A stretch of DNA of 64,000 nucleotides, from NCBI RefSeq assembly GCF_000143415.4, contig NW_003314282.1:1383374-1447373 (forward strand), read 5' to 3'. The translations under genes and the position numbers were made by a program. Numbering within the stretch: position 1 is the stretch's first letter; every line of letters begins with the position of its first letter. Under the pieces are notes generated by a model. It saw only the letters and a list, made by a program, of their open reading frames with translations, ran no database searches and was not told the origin of the DNA. Source of the DNA: Selaginella moellendorffii (Eukaryota > Streptophyta > Lycopodiopsida > Selaginellales > Selaginellaceae). Positions 30,501 to 42,009 of the stretch are shown here, one piece after another.

Positions 30501-32151
30501 TTTGTCTCGAGTAAATGTTTTATGAGATGCGATAGTACAGGTTCGCGCTGCTGGGCCCAACGTTGCCGGAGTAATACTTCAACAGGAGCTCCCTCATTTG
30601 TCTCATCTCGGTGTGCGAGCTCGTCAGGTATGCTGCAGAATATGGTCCAGACAGAGTCCTTACTCGGTGGTTCTGCAGGAGAAAGTTGTGTTTGTGACGT
30701 GTGATGACGACGATAAAATCAAGGAAATGCGGTCGTTGCTTGGTAAAAGTATCAAGTATGTTTATTGTTGTCACTTCTGCTACGTTCTAACGTCAGCTTT
30801 GCAGGCTGGAGTCTTCTTCTGTAGGTGTTCGTGTGTCGACTCAAGGAGCGGAGCAGGGAGCAAGCTCCACGGCCAGAGAAACAGAAAAGGGTGCCCATGA
30901 TGAAGCCTCTGTTTCTGAAAGCAAGGTATAGTCTTCCGTTCTGTGTTACCACTGCTTGTTTCCCTGTCAATGGTGTAGTTGTACATGTTTTGTTGAGAGC
31001 GCTATGTGCCATGGTTGACAGTCTTGGATCAGAAGATTATGCTACAACCTGCTGATGTTGGGAAGGGAAAACATACGTTTGTAGGTGGTCAAAAGCTCGT
31101 CAGGAGTTATCCTTGATCTCAAGGATGCAGATTTGGCGACAGCAGGTGCAAAATCGAGCGCTTGCGGGAAACTAGCTACGCTGGCCGAGCTCTCTGCTGA
31201 AGGTAAGTATTTCAATTTTTGTGTGCAAGTTTTTAGTTTTTTGCCTTTGCAGAACAAAACAATGGCGTTTCATGCAAGTTTTTGGTACCACCGGGGCTAG
31301 TAATTCCTTTCGGATCAATGGAGGGGGCATTAGAAAGCAGTGGGAGTATGGATACGTTTCACGACCTGCTAGAGCAAACGGAAACAGCTCAGGTTGAGGA
31401 GGGTGAGCTCGATGGGATTTGCAACCAGCTACGCGAACTGGTATCGTCACAGAGATTGCCAAAGTCTGCGATGAGCAAAATTGCGGAAGGCTTCTCATCC
31501 GACGCACGACTTATCGTCAGGTCCAGCGCCAACGTAGAAGATCTAGCCGGCATGTCAGGGGCCGGGCTTTACGACTCCATCCCCAACGTGAAGCTATCAG
31601 AGCCCGAAAACTTTTGCAAGGCAGTAGCAGGGGTGTGGGCTTCTCTATACACAAGAAGAGCGGTTCTTAGCAGGCGGGTTGCAAAGGTACCACAGAAGGC
31701 AGCATCAATGGCGGTTCTAGTGCAGGAACTTCTGGCTCCGGATCTAAGTTTTGTCCTGCATACGGTGGATCCGATCGATCGAAACGCTCAGATAGTCCAG
31801 GGGGAACTAGCGGCGGGCTTGGGAGAGACTCTGGCCTCTGGAACCAGAGGAACGCCGTGGAGGCTGTCGGCGAACAAGGTGGATGGCAGTGTCAAGCTGG
31901 TGGCATTTGCAAACTTTAGCGAGGAGTTCGTGGCGGGGAGAGATGGAGTCGCGGATGGCAAGGTTTCGAAGAGAGTGGTGGATTACAGCACCAAGAAGCT
32001 GTCGGTGGACTTGGAGTACTCGGTGACGCTGGGACAGCGGCTTGCTGCTATAGGGACGTTTTTGGAGAAGAGTTTTGGATGCCCGCAAGATATAGAAGGG
32101 TGTGCGGTAGGGGAGGAGATTTACATTGTCCAAGCCAGACCGCAGCCATAA
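27532..32151 (+). CDS. PWD: Phosphoglucan, water dikinase (GWD3)
   Basis: Phosphorylates C3 of glucose units in starch already phosphorylated by GWD, opening granules for breakdown in plastids. About 20 exons with 50-70-nt introns join in phase from 27532-27746 and 27814-28408 through 31085-31202 and 31253-32151, giving about 1175 residues, near the Arabidopsis size. Order: transit peptide (1-72), CBM20 starch-binding domain (about 75-190, with [22 protein letters not shown] and WENPD), a long helical linker, the phosphohistidine domain with [22 protein letters not shown], and the C-terminal PPDK-type nucleotide-binding domain with [55 protein letters not shown] and [10 protein letters not shown]. 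All key residues look present. The stretch 31032-31084 may hold an extra short exon or be intron. Confidence 0.95.
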
Positions 32152-32797
32152 TAGAAGGTTTTGGGAACTTTATGTATGTGGGGGGCAGCGATTAGTTCCT
32201 TCTATGCAATCTATTCGTGGAGATTGTTCTAGGACCTGTGAGCAAGTTCAGTGGCACGAAGAAGATCGATTGCGAGGTTGCACTATACCTGCTGGAGCTG
32301 GTGTTTCAAAAGCTTGCCAAATGTTTGAATATTACAGCCCAGTCATGTGGCACCTCGAGCAGGGGTGGCGTGCCACGAACTTTTCGCAACGAGTGCGAGT
32401 CTGAATGCCCACCAGACAATGAACGTGAGATGTTGCAAGAAGAACATTGACAGGCACTGGATTTTTCCCAGTGCAGTATTTGAGACCAAGGCTCCCCAAA
32501 TCTGGGACAAGCATTTGTATGGTGATAAGAGTTCTCAGTTGGAAGCTGGATGACGTTATGGCTCATGTCCAGAAGAGGAGCTGGCTAAGGAGTTTAGGAT
32601 CTCAAATCTATGACGACTTTGTTTCCAGCCTGCTTAAAACAGCTCCGTTTAGTGGAGTGAGAAAGTCCACTCTGCAGCCAAAGCGAGAACACTACAGCAC
32701 ACAAGGATACGCAATGTAGGCAGTTGTGGAAAGCTTTTTGCTATTTAGCCACATTATTTCTTTAACTATTAATTTATTCACTATTTATATATATATG
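32152..32797. other. 3' flank of PWD, no gene seen
   Basis: Short overlapping frames on both strands lack any motif. The first 300 bases have ordinary base composition and probably include the PWD 3' UTR. From about 32740 the sequence becomes very AT-rich, marking the left edge of the island to the right. Confidence 0.4.
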
Positions 32798-33664
32798 CTA
32801 CTTTCTACATATTGTTTTTGTTGACCACAATTTTATATTTGGTGATACTGAAGAATATAATACTAAATCACAATCATCTTGCACGCTAAGATAAGTTGGT
32901 GAAATACAAATTGGTTGTGGGTTACAATATATATTTATAGACCATTCAACTTTATTAATATGTGAATACAACACTAAATTGCCATCATTTTGTAATGTCA
33001 AATAGCATGGAGTAATAATAGTTTTTATAGTTAAAGTTTGCCATAGCTTATTTCTCCCTACATATAAAACTAAGTTACAGTTTAAATGTAAAAATAAAAT
33101 GACATTAGAATTTGGGGATGTTAAATATTCATTTGTATATAAATTATGATGAGGCTTCTGCTTAAAACCACTATAAAGAGTGCTTCTAAATATATCACAA
33201 TCCTCAAATGTTTCTAAATTTTGGGTGTTGGTAATTTCTGGTTCATAAGAACCATCACGACTATAATAAATTTGATACTTTTTTGTAGTTATTATTGCAT
33301 AGCTTGCAGCTGCCTTTAAAATTTTAAAAGAGTTGTAAGCCAATAAATTTCTTAAGCTATCATAAATAGTATGCCCTTTTACCATCTTATTTGTGCTTCC
33401 ACTTGATGCACAATTTGGAGATTTTCCAGCAAACCGTGATAATTTTATGACAACTATTCCTATAGATAAAGGTAATGTAATAGCATTTGACCAAGCTTCT
33501 GGATATACTCCATCTTGAGTAATACTTGAAATTATAGAATCAATAGCATTTAAAATAATTTGCATATCAGATGGACTTGTGCTTCCTTCATATCCAAATT
33601 CAAATTTTGTACATTCTATACTAAAACTAATTCCTAATAAAATTGAAATATAAATAAAAGACAT
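32798..33664 (-). CDS. Secreted bulb-type (GNA-like) lectin with an unrecognised N-terminal domain
   Basis: An intronless ORF on the minus strand. Met17 (33664) is preferred over Met1 (33712) because it begins a signal peptide, MSFIYISILLGISFS. Residues about 30-175 of the mature protein form a domain I do not recognise, with GKSPNCASSGSTNK as its most distinctive part. The C-terminal 110 residues are a B-lectin fold with three mannose-site-like strands: NCNLVLYV, LQNDGNLVLYS and VQDDCDLVLYS. The ideal motif is QxDxNxVxY; only the second copy is near it and it starts with Asn-Asp, so sugar binding may be weak. Codon use is extremely AT-rich, unlike all neighbours. Possible readings are a defence lectin, a transferred gene, or a gene drifting in a repeat island. 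Confidence 0.7.
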   Translation of the reverse strand: MSFIYISILLGISFSIECTKFEFGYEGSTSPSDMQIILNAIDSIISSITQDGVYPEAWSNAITLPLSIGIVVIKLSRFAGKSPNCASSGSTNKMVKGHTIYDSLRNLLAYNSFKILKAAASYAIITTKKYQIYYSRDGSYEPEITNTQNLETFEDCDIFRSTLYSGFKQKPHHNLYTNEYLTSPNSNVILFLHLNCNLVLYVGRNKLWQTLTIKTIITPCYLTLQNDGNLVLYSHINKVEWSINIYCNPQPICISPTYLSVQDDCDLVLYSSVSPNIKLWSTKTICRK

Positions 33665-33729
33665 AAGAAAAATATTTCCCTTTATACTTAATATTATATT
33701 TAAGGTGTACACTATAATTAGTATTTTTA

Positions 33730-33891
33730 TTCAATAGCTGTAGAAAATAACTATAAGTGAGTGTTACATAGCACTATCATTATAAATTTAATTTAATATT
33801 GGAAGATTAAATGTTAGAAAATGGTAATAAGAAGAAACAAAACATTTAAATTATTAATTAATAATTTTATTGTTATCTACAATATCTAAAA

Positions 33892-33935
<44 letters not shown>

Positions 33936-34735
33936 CACACACACACTTACTAACAAACAATTATCACAAAGCTAATTTGTATTTTAGCAACTGAATATTT
34001 TTACTTTAACTAGAAAATTAAAGCAATTGAAGAAGCCTCGCGAGGGCTCTGTGAGGCCTTGAGCATTAATCATGCCTGCATGCAGCCCCAAAGAACCAAG
34101 GCGTGGGCAGGACCGTCACTATAGTCCCAGATGCCACGTAAGGGAATCATTCGCACGCCAAGAAAACAATACCAAAACTCTATTGTGACTCAGCCTTGCA
34201 GCTTAGTGATGATTTTCATGACAATTCTAACTTTTCGTGATGTATTAAATTGTCCATTTTCAAGTAAGACCAAGAGCTGTTGGGCTGGTGACACAAAATA
34301 TGAAGTTTTTTCTTTGGTGAGTCAATGCCAAAAGAGCGGTCAAGGGATGCCTTGTTATACATGGCCCAGTAGCGACGAGTTCAATTGTTGCCCACTTTGT
34401 GAGTAGCACAAGCTCTCGCTATTGGATTAGTTTGGGCCTCAACATTAAAACTATTATAATATTTAGTCTTAACCATAAGAATTAGATAAAATATAATGTT
34501 GTCACCTTATCAGTTTTTCAGGTTAGAGTCTTTTTAGAAGGGAAGAGTTTACCTTGCTGTCAGAAACATATCCTTCATCAGGGCAGCTCTTTGTGGTGCA
34601 GTAATCTATAATTAATAATTTTATTCAATAGTTGTAGAAAATAAATACAACTTAGAAGTGAATATTATAGAACTTTCCTTATAAATGTAATTTAATATCA
34701 GAAAATGAAATGCTAGAAAATGGTAATAAGGCTAC
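33730..34735 (+). repeat. Pair of related segments of about 110 bp in direct orientation
   Basis: Bases about 33728-33835 and 34618-34730 share the order attcaata-ctgtagaaaata, gtga-tatta/ttacatagaac, ttataaat.taatttaatat, gaaaatggtaataag. Both are next to an attaattaataattttatt stretch, but on opposite sides. They may be the ends of a decayed mobile element or one ancient tandem copy. Confidence 0.5.
34131..34406 (+). CDS. Possible small Cys-rich protein or exon
   Basis: A 91-codon frame. Its second half carries eight cysteines in about 50 residues (NCPF, KSCW, QCQ, PCYTW, NCCPLC), and a weakly hydrophobic stretch precedes them (LVMIFMTILTF). That layout recalls secreted Cys-rich peptides. 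The N-terminal 25 residues do not look like a signal peptide; a start at Met27 or Met30 would. No splice partner was identified. It may be an exon of an unseen gene or chance. Confidence 0.25.
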   Translation: MPRKGIIRTPRKQYQNSIVTQPCSLVMIFMTILTFRDVLNCPFSSKTKSCWAGDTKYEVFSLVSQCQKSGQGMPCYTWPSSDEFNCCPLCE

Positions 34736-35295
34736 TTACCACTTTTAAGCCTATAAATAACTTTACATATAAGATTTTCTAATGATGCAAAAGGATTAAC
34801 AATCAAGTATTTGTGTTTGGGATCCTGGATCTGAGACTTGTAAAAGGGATGACAACATAGATGTTTAACAATGATCTTTTGGAAGTGTGATAAAACTTAT
34901 ATTTTGAGTTAGGATTTGGATTTTCCATTGTGATTTAGAGTGTAGAGAGGTCTTGAGGTTTGCAACATCCCATACAAGCACCTTGAGTTGAGTCATTGTG
35001 GTGTGAGAGGGTGTTAATGTGGGGAATGGGCTACAGCACATTCTAGCACTTCAATGCCCTCACCATAGGATTTCTGATAGTTCTTGTAGCTAGTTGGGGA
35101 AATCTGTCAGTGATGTTTCTTTCTTGGTTGGGACTCTACATGATTAATATTTGAGGTCTGATGCCTGGTGACACTTATACAAAATCTGGGCCGAGCTGTC
35201 AGTTTGGTGACATGTGTTGATCATTCCCCACTGGATTATAATTAATCTTAAGGACTTTTAATTAAGGTTGTTTGTGACAAAATCAGTCCGTACAT

Positions 35296-36291
35296 TCACT
35301 CTTCTTCATTATCAGCAATGAACCTACCCGTCCCAGGATTGATGGCTGCAATGAAGAAGAAGATTATGTTGAACAACAAGAGGGGTTCAATCTCAGTGAT
35401 AGGCACTCCAGTCTCTATGTTGAGCTGCGCCAACGCTCCCTTGCCAGTTATAAGCTCACCAATTATAGAGAACGCAATTCCCAACTGTGCGAGCCGACCA
35501 ACAAAGAGCTCGTTCGATTTGGTGAATCCAAACACTGGGCCTGTGATCAAACCATAGAAATATGATCACTGAGATGATTAGAGAAATACGTTACCTTTTT
35601 CTTTCAGCCCAATGGCGGATTTAAACCCTTTGCCCGGTTCGATGATAGGCCCTGGTGTTTCGTCAACGAATTTGCCTCTGTCACCCAAAGCACCAATGGC
35701 TCCCAACAGGGTGAAGAGGATGAAAAAGAGCAGCAAAGGCTCCGTCTCGTTCAATGGAATCCCAGTCTCCAGATCAAACTGTGCCAGGACTCCCTTTCCT
35801 GTGATTGCCTCTCCAAGCAGCGAGGCCTACGATTTGCAAGATTACTACGTAATCGTTACTGTCATATTGAGAGGAACTTACTGCAAAGCCGATCATTGCG
35901 ACCCTTCCCACGAACAATTCGTTCTGCTTGGTGAATCCAATCCCTCCAGAGGTCCCGAAGATGCCATCCTCGACAGTGCTCTTCGACTGCCCAAAACAAT
36001 GTAAATCTCAAATCGCTACACCTTCTTCTAAGATTTTGAACGTAGTGGAAAGAGTGGCTTCTTCGAGGCTACCTTTTTACTCGTTGCCGGAGCCTTGCTC
36101 TTGAGAGCAAAGGTGCGAACGATCCTGCTAGCGCTGCTGAAATGCTGCGGTGCCACAACCACACCCAACCTCTGTCCTAGGAGCTGCTGCGATGATCCCC
36201 CAATGGCATTTGATCTCGTCGATGAAAGCCTCTGCTGGGCGATCCCATTGAGGGCTGTTGTGACGCGCGAGAGAAGAGCAGCCTGTGCCAT
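35296..36291 (-). CDS. PSBS: Photosystem II 22-kDa protein PsbS
   Basis: PsbS senses low lumen pH and switches on energy-dependent quenching in the thylakoid membrane. Exons (minus): 36291-36073 (transit peptide), 35986-35882, 35826-35595 and 35540-35296, joined in phase to 266 residues, the usual length. Two tandem homologous halves are clear: GIGFTKQNELFVGRVAMIGFA / SLLGEAITGKG and GFTKSNELFVGRLAQLGIAF / SIIGELITGKG. Each half keeps the LGE/IGE glutamate implicated in pH sensing and an ALAQLNIETGVP-type loop followed by a hydrophobic helix. The C-terminus ends in an acidic DNEEE tail. Intact. Confidence 0.96.
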
Positions 36292-36738
36292 TCAACCCAA
36301 CTCAAGCTCGCGATCGCTCCTGGCGCTCCAACAAAGTGGGAAGAAGTCACACGCCAATGTAGGTGGTGTTCTTCCCTGTGTCTAAAAGGATTTCCAGCCA
36401 GCGAGCGAGTGACTCTCCTTTAAGTAAAAGTACCACCACTCCCGCGTTGCGCTGGAGTGTTTGAGAATGGACGGCCCCAGATGCCTCGACGTGGAAGCTC
36501 ACAGGGCGTTCGTTTTCTCGCGATAGGCCTGGCTTCCGAGCCTCCAAAACGTGCCACGTAGTTTCCAGTCCTGGAAGAGATATCTCTAGGCCCTTCCGGA
36601 GATTCACATTACTTAAATCTCCACTACTTATCTTTAGTTCAATCTCGCAAGGCTATATAAAATCATGACCGTCCAACTGGAGAGCAATCCAACGGCCAAT
36701 AAACCGCGAGGGCTTTGAAAGCAAAGAAGCCCAAAACC
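36292..36738. promoter_or_regulatory. Divergent intergenic region between PsbS and PrxQ
   Basis: 447 bp separate two plastid, light-related genes transcribed outward. It has a TATA-like ggctatataaaatc at about 36650-36664, 75-90 bp before the PrxQ ATG, which could serve PrxQ. CACGT cores are present at about 36355-36360 (cacgcc variant) and 36551-36556 (ccacgta), the second being G-box-like. No gene is seen inside. Confidence 0.45.
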
Positions 36739-38092
36739 ATGGCTTCTTCGTCAGCGGCTCCGCTCTGTGGAGGAGCAGTGCTCGCCGCCGCTGCGCCTCG
36801 CAAATCCCCGGCATTGTCCTCCTGCGCAGCGATTCTCCGGCCCCCATGCCTCGCCAGCTCGTCAATCGCCGCGGAATCCAGCTTGTTTCGCAGGGTTTGC
36901 GGCCTGGGAGTCGCGAAATCGCCGTCCAGGAGGCTTCTTTCCACGAGCTGCAAGGTAAGATGCCCGCATTGCGAGGATTTTCCCAAAAAAATTGCGAGTG
37001 CCAATCTTGGGATGGATGGATTCCTGAGAAGATTCATAGTGTAGGGCTCTGAGCAAGGGATTACGTGCAGCTGAGCCAGGGCGATGTTCTCCCCTCGTTC
37101 AATCTCAAGGACCAGGAGGGGCGAGTGGTGAATTCATCCAAGTTTAAGAACAAGCCCGTGGTCTTGTACTTCTATCCGGCCGATGAGTCGCCAGGATGCA
37201 CCAAAGAGGTAGAAAAAAAATTAAAATCCTTGCCTTGTCTAATCTCTGATCGATCAGGCTTGCGCGTTTCGGGATTCTTACGATAAATTCAGGAAGGCTG
37301 GAGCGGAAGTGATTGGCATCAGTGCCGATACTCCAGAGTCTCACAAGGTACATTGCTTGATTCCCAGCTTCTTTCGTCTTCCAAGGTCTTAGAGATCTTA
37401 GAATTTGGACTGCTGGATTGGTTTTGTGTGAGAGTTTTTACGAGCTTTTCGAAGTGGTCACTGTGTGCTCGAAAGTTTCAAGATTGGATTGTGGTATACT
37501 TGGTTTTGAGAGAGCAACTTTGCTCGAAGCTTTTAGCTTTTGTGCTCGATAGTTTGAGATCTACCAAATTGGATTGTGGTATACTTGGTTTTGTGTTTCC
37601 ATACTTAGTGTTCACTCAAGTTTGTTGATAGTTTCTGGCCAGCCGATCGAAGCTTTTAGTTTTTGTGCTCAAAAGTTTCAGAGATCTTCCAGTTTTGCGA
37701 GTTCCGTTGAGTCATTTGCTAAGAATTTTGTTCCCTAGAGATTGGATTGTGTTTCCAATCTTGGTGAGAGTATTTATGAGTTCTCTGATAGTTTCTGCCC
37801 AGCCGATCGAAGTATTTAGCTTTAGTGCTCCAAAGTTTCAGAGTTCTAACGTTGGATCTTTCGCTATTCGTAGGCATTCGCGAAGAAATACCGGCTTCCA
37901 TTCACGCTGCTCACCGACGAAGGAAACAAGCTAAGAAAGGACTGGGGAATCCCCGGCGACTTCTTTGGCTCGCTGCCGGGAAGGCAAACTTACGTGATCG
38001 ACAAAAAGGGTGTTGTGCGGCTCGTCTTCAACAACCAGTTCCAGCCCGAGAAGCACGCCATGGAGACGCTCAAGGTTCTCGAAAGCATGTAA
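36739..38092 (+). CDS. PRXQ: Peroxiredoxin Q, plastidic
   Basis: A thioredoxin-dependent peroxidase of the thylakoid lumen or surface that reduces H2O2 and lipid peroxides. Exons: 36739-36954, 37071-37208, 37258-37347 and 37874-38092, giving 220 residues. Residues 1-70 are the transit peptide. The fold begins LSQGDVLPSFNLKDQEG. The active site is SPGCTKE/ACAFRD, with the peroxidatic Cys and the resolving Cys five residues later, the intramolecular arrangement of the BCP/PrxQ class. IGISADTPESHK, LPFTLLTDEGNKLRKDWGIP and GRQTYVIDKKG follow. The third intron (526 nt) is ten times the local norm and holds degenerate repeats. Confidence 0.96.
37400..37860 (+). repeat. Degenerate tandem repeats in the PrxQ intron 3
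   Basis: Several diverged units share the words attggattgtggtatacttggtttt, gccgatcgaag.tttagcttt.gtgctc.aaagtttcagag and gagagtttttacgag/gagagtatttatgag. At least three to four units of about 110-130 bp fill the intron. Confidence 0.65.
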
Positions 38093-38301
38093 AGAAAAGC
38101 CGCCATTCTTTTCATCGCACCTTCCCTTCTATATAAATATGTAAAACCCGATGTTGCTGTGGACTTCTCCACGCAGAAAATCTCTTGGAATGAAAAATTC
38201 CAAGCTTTGCCTGCTATAATCTCTCGCAGTGGAATGCTTTAGTAAAAAAAACGAGAAACTCTGTACCGCAGCGCGCGAGCTCTTTGATTCCTTCCTCTCT
38301 C

Positions 38302-41300
38302 CTAGACGAAGAACATAGTGTTGGCGACGTTGCCCTGGAGCTCTGGCAAAACCGGGGCCGGCGGTGCTGACTCTCTGGTAGCGGCGGATGAAAGTGACCC
38401 CGTCTCGGAGCCGTCCAGCGACATAAAGTTCTTCATTTTCTTCGCGGCCAGATGCGCGTAGTTGATCGGCGCAACTGCGACAGAGGAAAAAGAGATCAGG
38501 AAATCTGGTTTGCAAACTGGGACAAACTACTTACCCACTGATACTGCTGTCGTGCTCTTGACGTAGCTGCGTGAGCAAAACACACGAGTAAGTTTCGAGG
38601 TTTTCAAATTGCTGACAAGGTACTTACGTGTAGCACAGATTGTTGATGGTCATTTGGATCTCGTCCGGCGTGAAACCAATCTCGTCGTAGAGCACGATGT
38701 AGTGTGTCGGCCTGCTTGTTCCCTGGAACAAACTTTTCCAGTTACTATAGAACAGTGAAACGGTTTGCTGTGCTTACGAGCATGCCGAAGTGACTGCACA
38801 GGAAGAAGTCGAAATTCGTAGGATGTGCGACGTCGCGGTCCACAACGGTCCCTGCAATTGCAGTTTTTCCGAGCGTCACAAAGAGAAACTTGTTTGTTGA
38901 CGTACCAGGTTCGACATTCTTTTTCTGCTGCCCCACCGGCAAGAAACGCGTATGGTGCCTTTTCTGTGCTACAACCAGAGTTATCTTCGGCCTGATGCCG
39001 AGACCTTCGCAAGTCTGGAAAGAATGGGATGGAGCGGCGTTGCTAGGATAGGTAAATGACAGTACCTTGATGATGTCTTGCAGTTCCCCGGTGAGGACGC
39101 TCTCAAACTGGGATTCACTCACTCCATCTCTGATTTAAAGTCATACAAATAATTAGCACACGGTTTGGGATAAGAGACCGAACCTGAACACAATCAATTG
39201 CTGAGGGTAGCAACCCTTCTCGCCCTGGAAGTTCTTAAAGTTCTTCAGGAGGCTCCTGCGAAAGAAAGAGATTAGATTCGCAATGATCAGGAAAAAAGGA
39301 ATTACTCACTCCAGCATCGATGGAATGTTGGCGAACGCTTCCTGTTTTGCCGATTGCGCCATCACGCGAGCGGAGTACCTCGTAATCCTTGGCCAGTCAA
39401 AAGAGCCAACCATCTGCTTACCGAAAAGAACGATAAGGACGCAGGTACAAATCCCGACACCAACTTACAGCCGCGACCGACGGGGTGTGGGAAAATGGAG
39501 ATCCATGCGACACGTCCATTCCCAAGATCATGGTTTGAGCATATGAAAGCTTTGGCAATTCTTTCTTAAATTCACTAGTTAAAACCGTGTTGTAGCCCCC
39601 TAACTGAACAACAAAAAAGATGTTAATTTGCCAACGCGTAACAAAGAAACAGAGACACACCTTTGCATTCATCTTCAAAACGACGTTCGTCAGGTATTGA
39701 TTGTTGGGATTCCTCTGGGGCGCTATGCACTGGTTCGGAATTCCTTCTTTCGTCAAAAAGAGTCGTTTGAATGGCGCTGCACAGCAAAAGCAAACACTAG
39801 TTTGAGTTACAAGATATGCTGTAAACAAAATAAATGTACCGTAGGCATCCGATTCCTTGCTCGGAAGAAGACAGAGAACGAACCCCGGACGACGACCGGG
39901 ATTAGGATTATTCTTCCGCATCTTGGCAACCATCATATCCACCCTTTCCCAACCTGGATGCTCAGAGAAGCTTGGATCTTCTACCAACACTAGACCGGGA
40001 TTCTCAACAGCCTGCACAAAAAAACCGTGCTTTAGCCTCGTGACCAGACCAAAGTCTTCATCTCACCATGCCCTTCTGCACGCAACATTCCTTCAACTGG
40101 TTAGCAATCCGAGAAACGTCTTGATGGCTGAAAGGATTCTTTCTGCGGTTAAAGCAAACAACAATCCACTCCTTGACAGGAAGGGCAGCTCGGGCGACGG
40201 TCTGTAGCAGGAAAATTACGATAATGCTCAGGCTCGACGTTGGCTTACATCGCGGTTGTAGTTCCACCTCCCAGCCTGGACTGGTACGTCCCGGTGTCCA
40301 AACTTGAGCTGCAGAAGCATACATCAGAACGATGATATCGCGAAATAAGTCGTAACCAATGGCGCCGGAAGAACACGTCCTTGAACTGACATCATTTTGC
40401 TGTCAACCTTGACGTTGAGGGACTGCAATTCCACGCTTGAATTTGACAGTAGTTGCGTAATGCCCTGTAACCACCAAAAGTGAGGTTTCGATTCCGCCGG
40501 TTGTTTTGAGTAAAACGAACCGAGTTGATCACATTAGCACGATCACTCGGCAGCAGTCGTGCTTGGTCAAGGTGCCTGCGAATCTGATTCCCGCTCAGTT
40601 TTCTTTTATACCGTTGTCCAGGCAGAATCGAACAGAACTGCAACCTCTCTTTTAAAAAAACTTATCGATGGACACCATGTTTACCTCCATCGGTACATAA
40701 ACTGCTCGCGTGGCTTTCCCTACGTTGACACAGTGCAAATTGGGGAATTGCAAGGTTTCGTTGTATCTAGCTTGATAGTACTGAAGAACTGTCGTTGAAT
40801 TCAGTCTAAACGTGCCATCGGCTCCTTTCTCTTTCAATTCAAACCTGTAAAGTCGAGCACTTCATAACGCCAATCAAGAAGCTAAGGACAGTGATTACCT
40901 TTGAGAGGATGCTGGTTCATCGCTAAAACCGAATATTTTGTGCCTCGTCTTAGTGTAAACTTGCACCACGATTCCCTTCAGCACTCTCTTCGCCTGCACA
41001 AATATCAAGAACTAGTTGACGAAAAGCGATGTCATCAGACATACCCGGGTCAAGTGATCGGCACGAATGCCTCCTGGAGATGTATCGAAATACTCCGCAA
41101 GAAATTCGTGCACCAACTGGGGCTTGATGACGATTGTTGTCGACGGATCTGCTTTGACAAGCATTAAGAAAATGTAAAAGAACTCTTTTGCAACTTACCC
41201 AAGTTCAGTGATAATCCCAGAGAACAAGGTCGGAAGCTAGCGTGGTAGCCACTCCAGCTTTCCACCCCTTCTCCAACATCTTTTACTGGACCAAGGGACT

Positions 41301-42009
41301 GATGAAAGTAGCTCTCACGCAGTAAAACGTACTCCCTGCCAAACAAGAGATGGTCTTTGACGAGAAGAAACGCTATTCATACCTTCTGGCGGCTTGTTCG
41401 CGAACAAGAACGTCAAGGACCCTCAATGCATCTTGCGCCCGAGACAAATGAAGATCTTCCTTCCTCATAAGGATGCCCAAGTCCACTTTGGTTGAGAACT
41501 TGATCCTCACCATGTAAGAGCTGGCATCCGCTCTTCTCTTTTTCGCGGGGCCCCCAGACGAGGAAGATGCTCCCATTGCTTTGTCGAGCGTGACTTCCAT
41601 TTCCTTGTCGCCGAAAGAGAGATCGCCGAGCACGTACGCCGTATTCTCTCCGTCAAAAATGAGTTTTTTTCCAAGCTCGGCCCGGACCTTGTCCATTACT
41701 CGGCGGTTCGCCCCTTTCTCGACGAGAACCTTGTCGTTGGGATCATCAGCATATGATATCTTCACCTGCACAATGCTGGGTCAGCAGCCAGAGAGAGAGA
41801 GGAAAAGAAAGAACACTCACGTTGTATTGCGCTACATCCATTCCTCGAGAGAGCGTCACGGCAAAATGGTTACAGGTGAGGCGGACAGGCGTTCCCTGTT
41901 GGCCATAACCCGGCCTCCTCATCGGCTGAGCTCCTGTGGAAGACGAAGAAGAAGCGCTTGCTTTTGCGCTCGCCATCGAAGAGGATGGTTGCCTTAACCC
42001 TGAGGGCAA
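38302..42009 (-). CDS. Argonaute protein, AGO4/6/9 clade
   Basis: AGO4-clade proteins load 24-nt siRNAs and guide RNA-directed DNA methylation in the nucleus. The gene has about 20 short exons from 42009 or 41976 (minus) to the TAG at 38302. Blocks in order: a short N-terminus with [20 protein letters not shown], the N domain, PAZ-region residues such as [21 protein letters not shown], a linker with [15 protein letters not shown] with [22 protein letters not shown], and PIWI with [12 protein letters not shown] (first catalytic Asp), [11 protein letters not shown] (second Asp) and NYAHLAA (His). It ends NVANTMFFV. The slicer triad is therefore present. The Gly/Arg-rich N-terminal extension of some AGOs is absent. 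Only about 33 bp lie between its first ATG and the stop of the upstream gene. Confidence 0.9.

Larger units (their letters stand above)
33713..35295. other. AT-rich island with simple repeats, gene-poor
   Basis: Base composition differs sharply from the GC-rich genes on either side. It contains a (TA)n run at about 33895-33925, an (AC)n run at 33926-33946, and two related 110-bp segments (see separate entry). The only coding candidate is the small Cys-rich frame at 34131. From 34800 to 35290 I see no gene; the right end is the PsbS 3' flank. Confidence 0.5.

Noticed and set aside
31282-32151. A separate gene for the C-terminal PPDK-like domain
   Set aside because: The frame joins in phase through upstream exons to the CBM20 and phosphohistidine parts, so it is the end of PWD, not its own gene.
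33895-33946. Possible replication origin or regulatory element at the TA/AC run
   Set aside because: A plain microsatellite explains it; nothing else supports a function.
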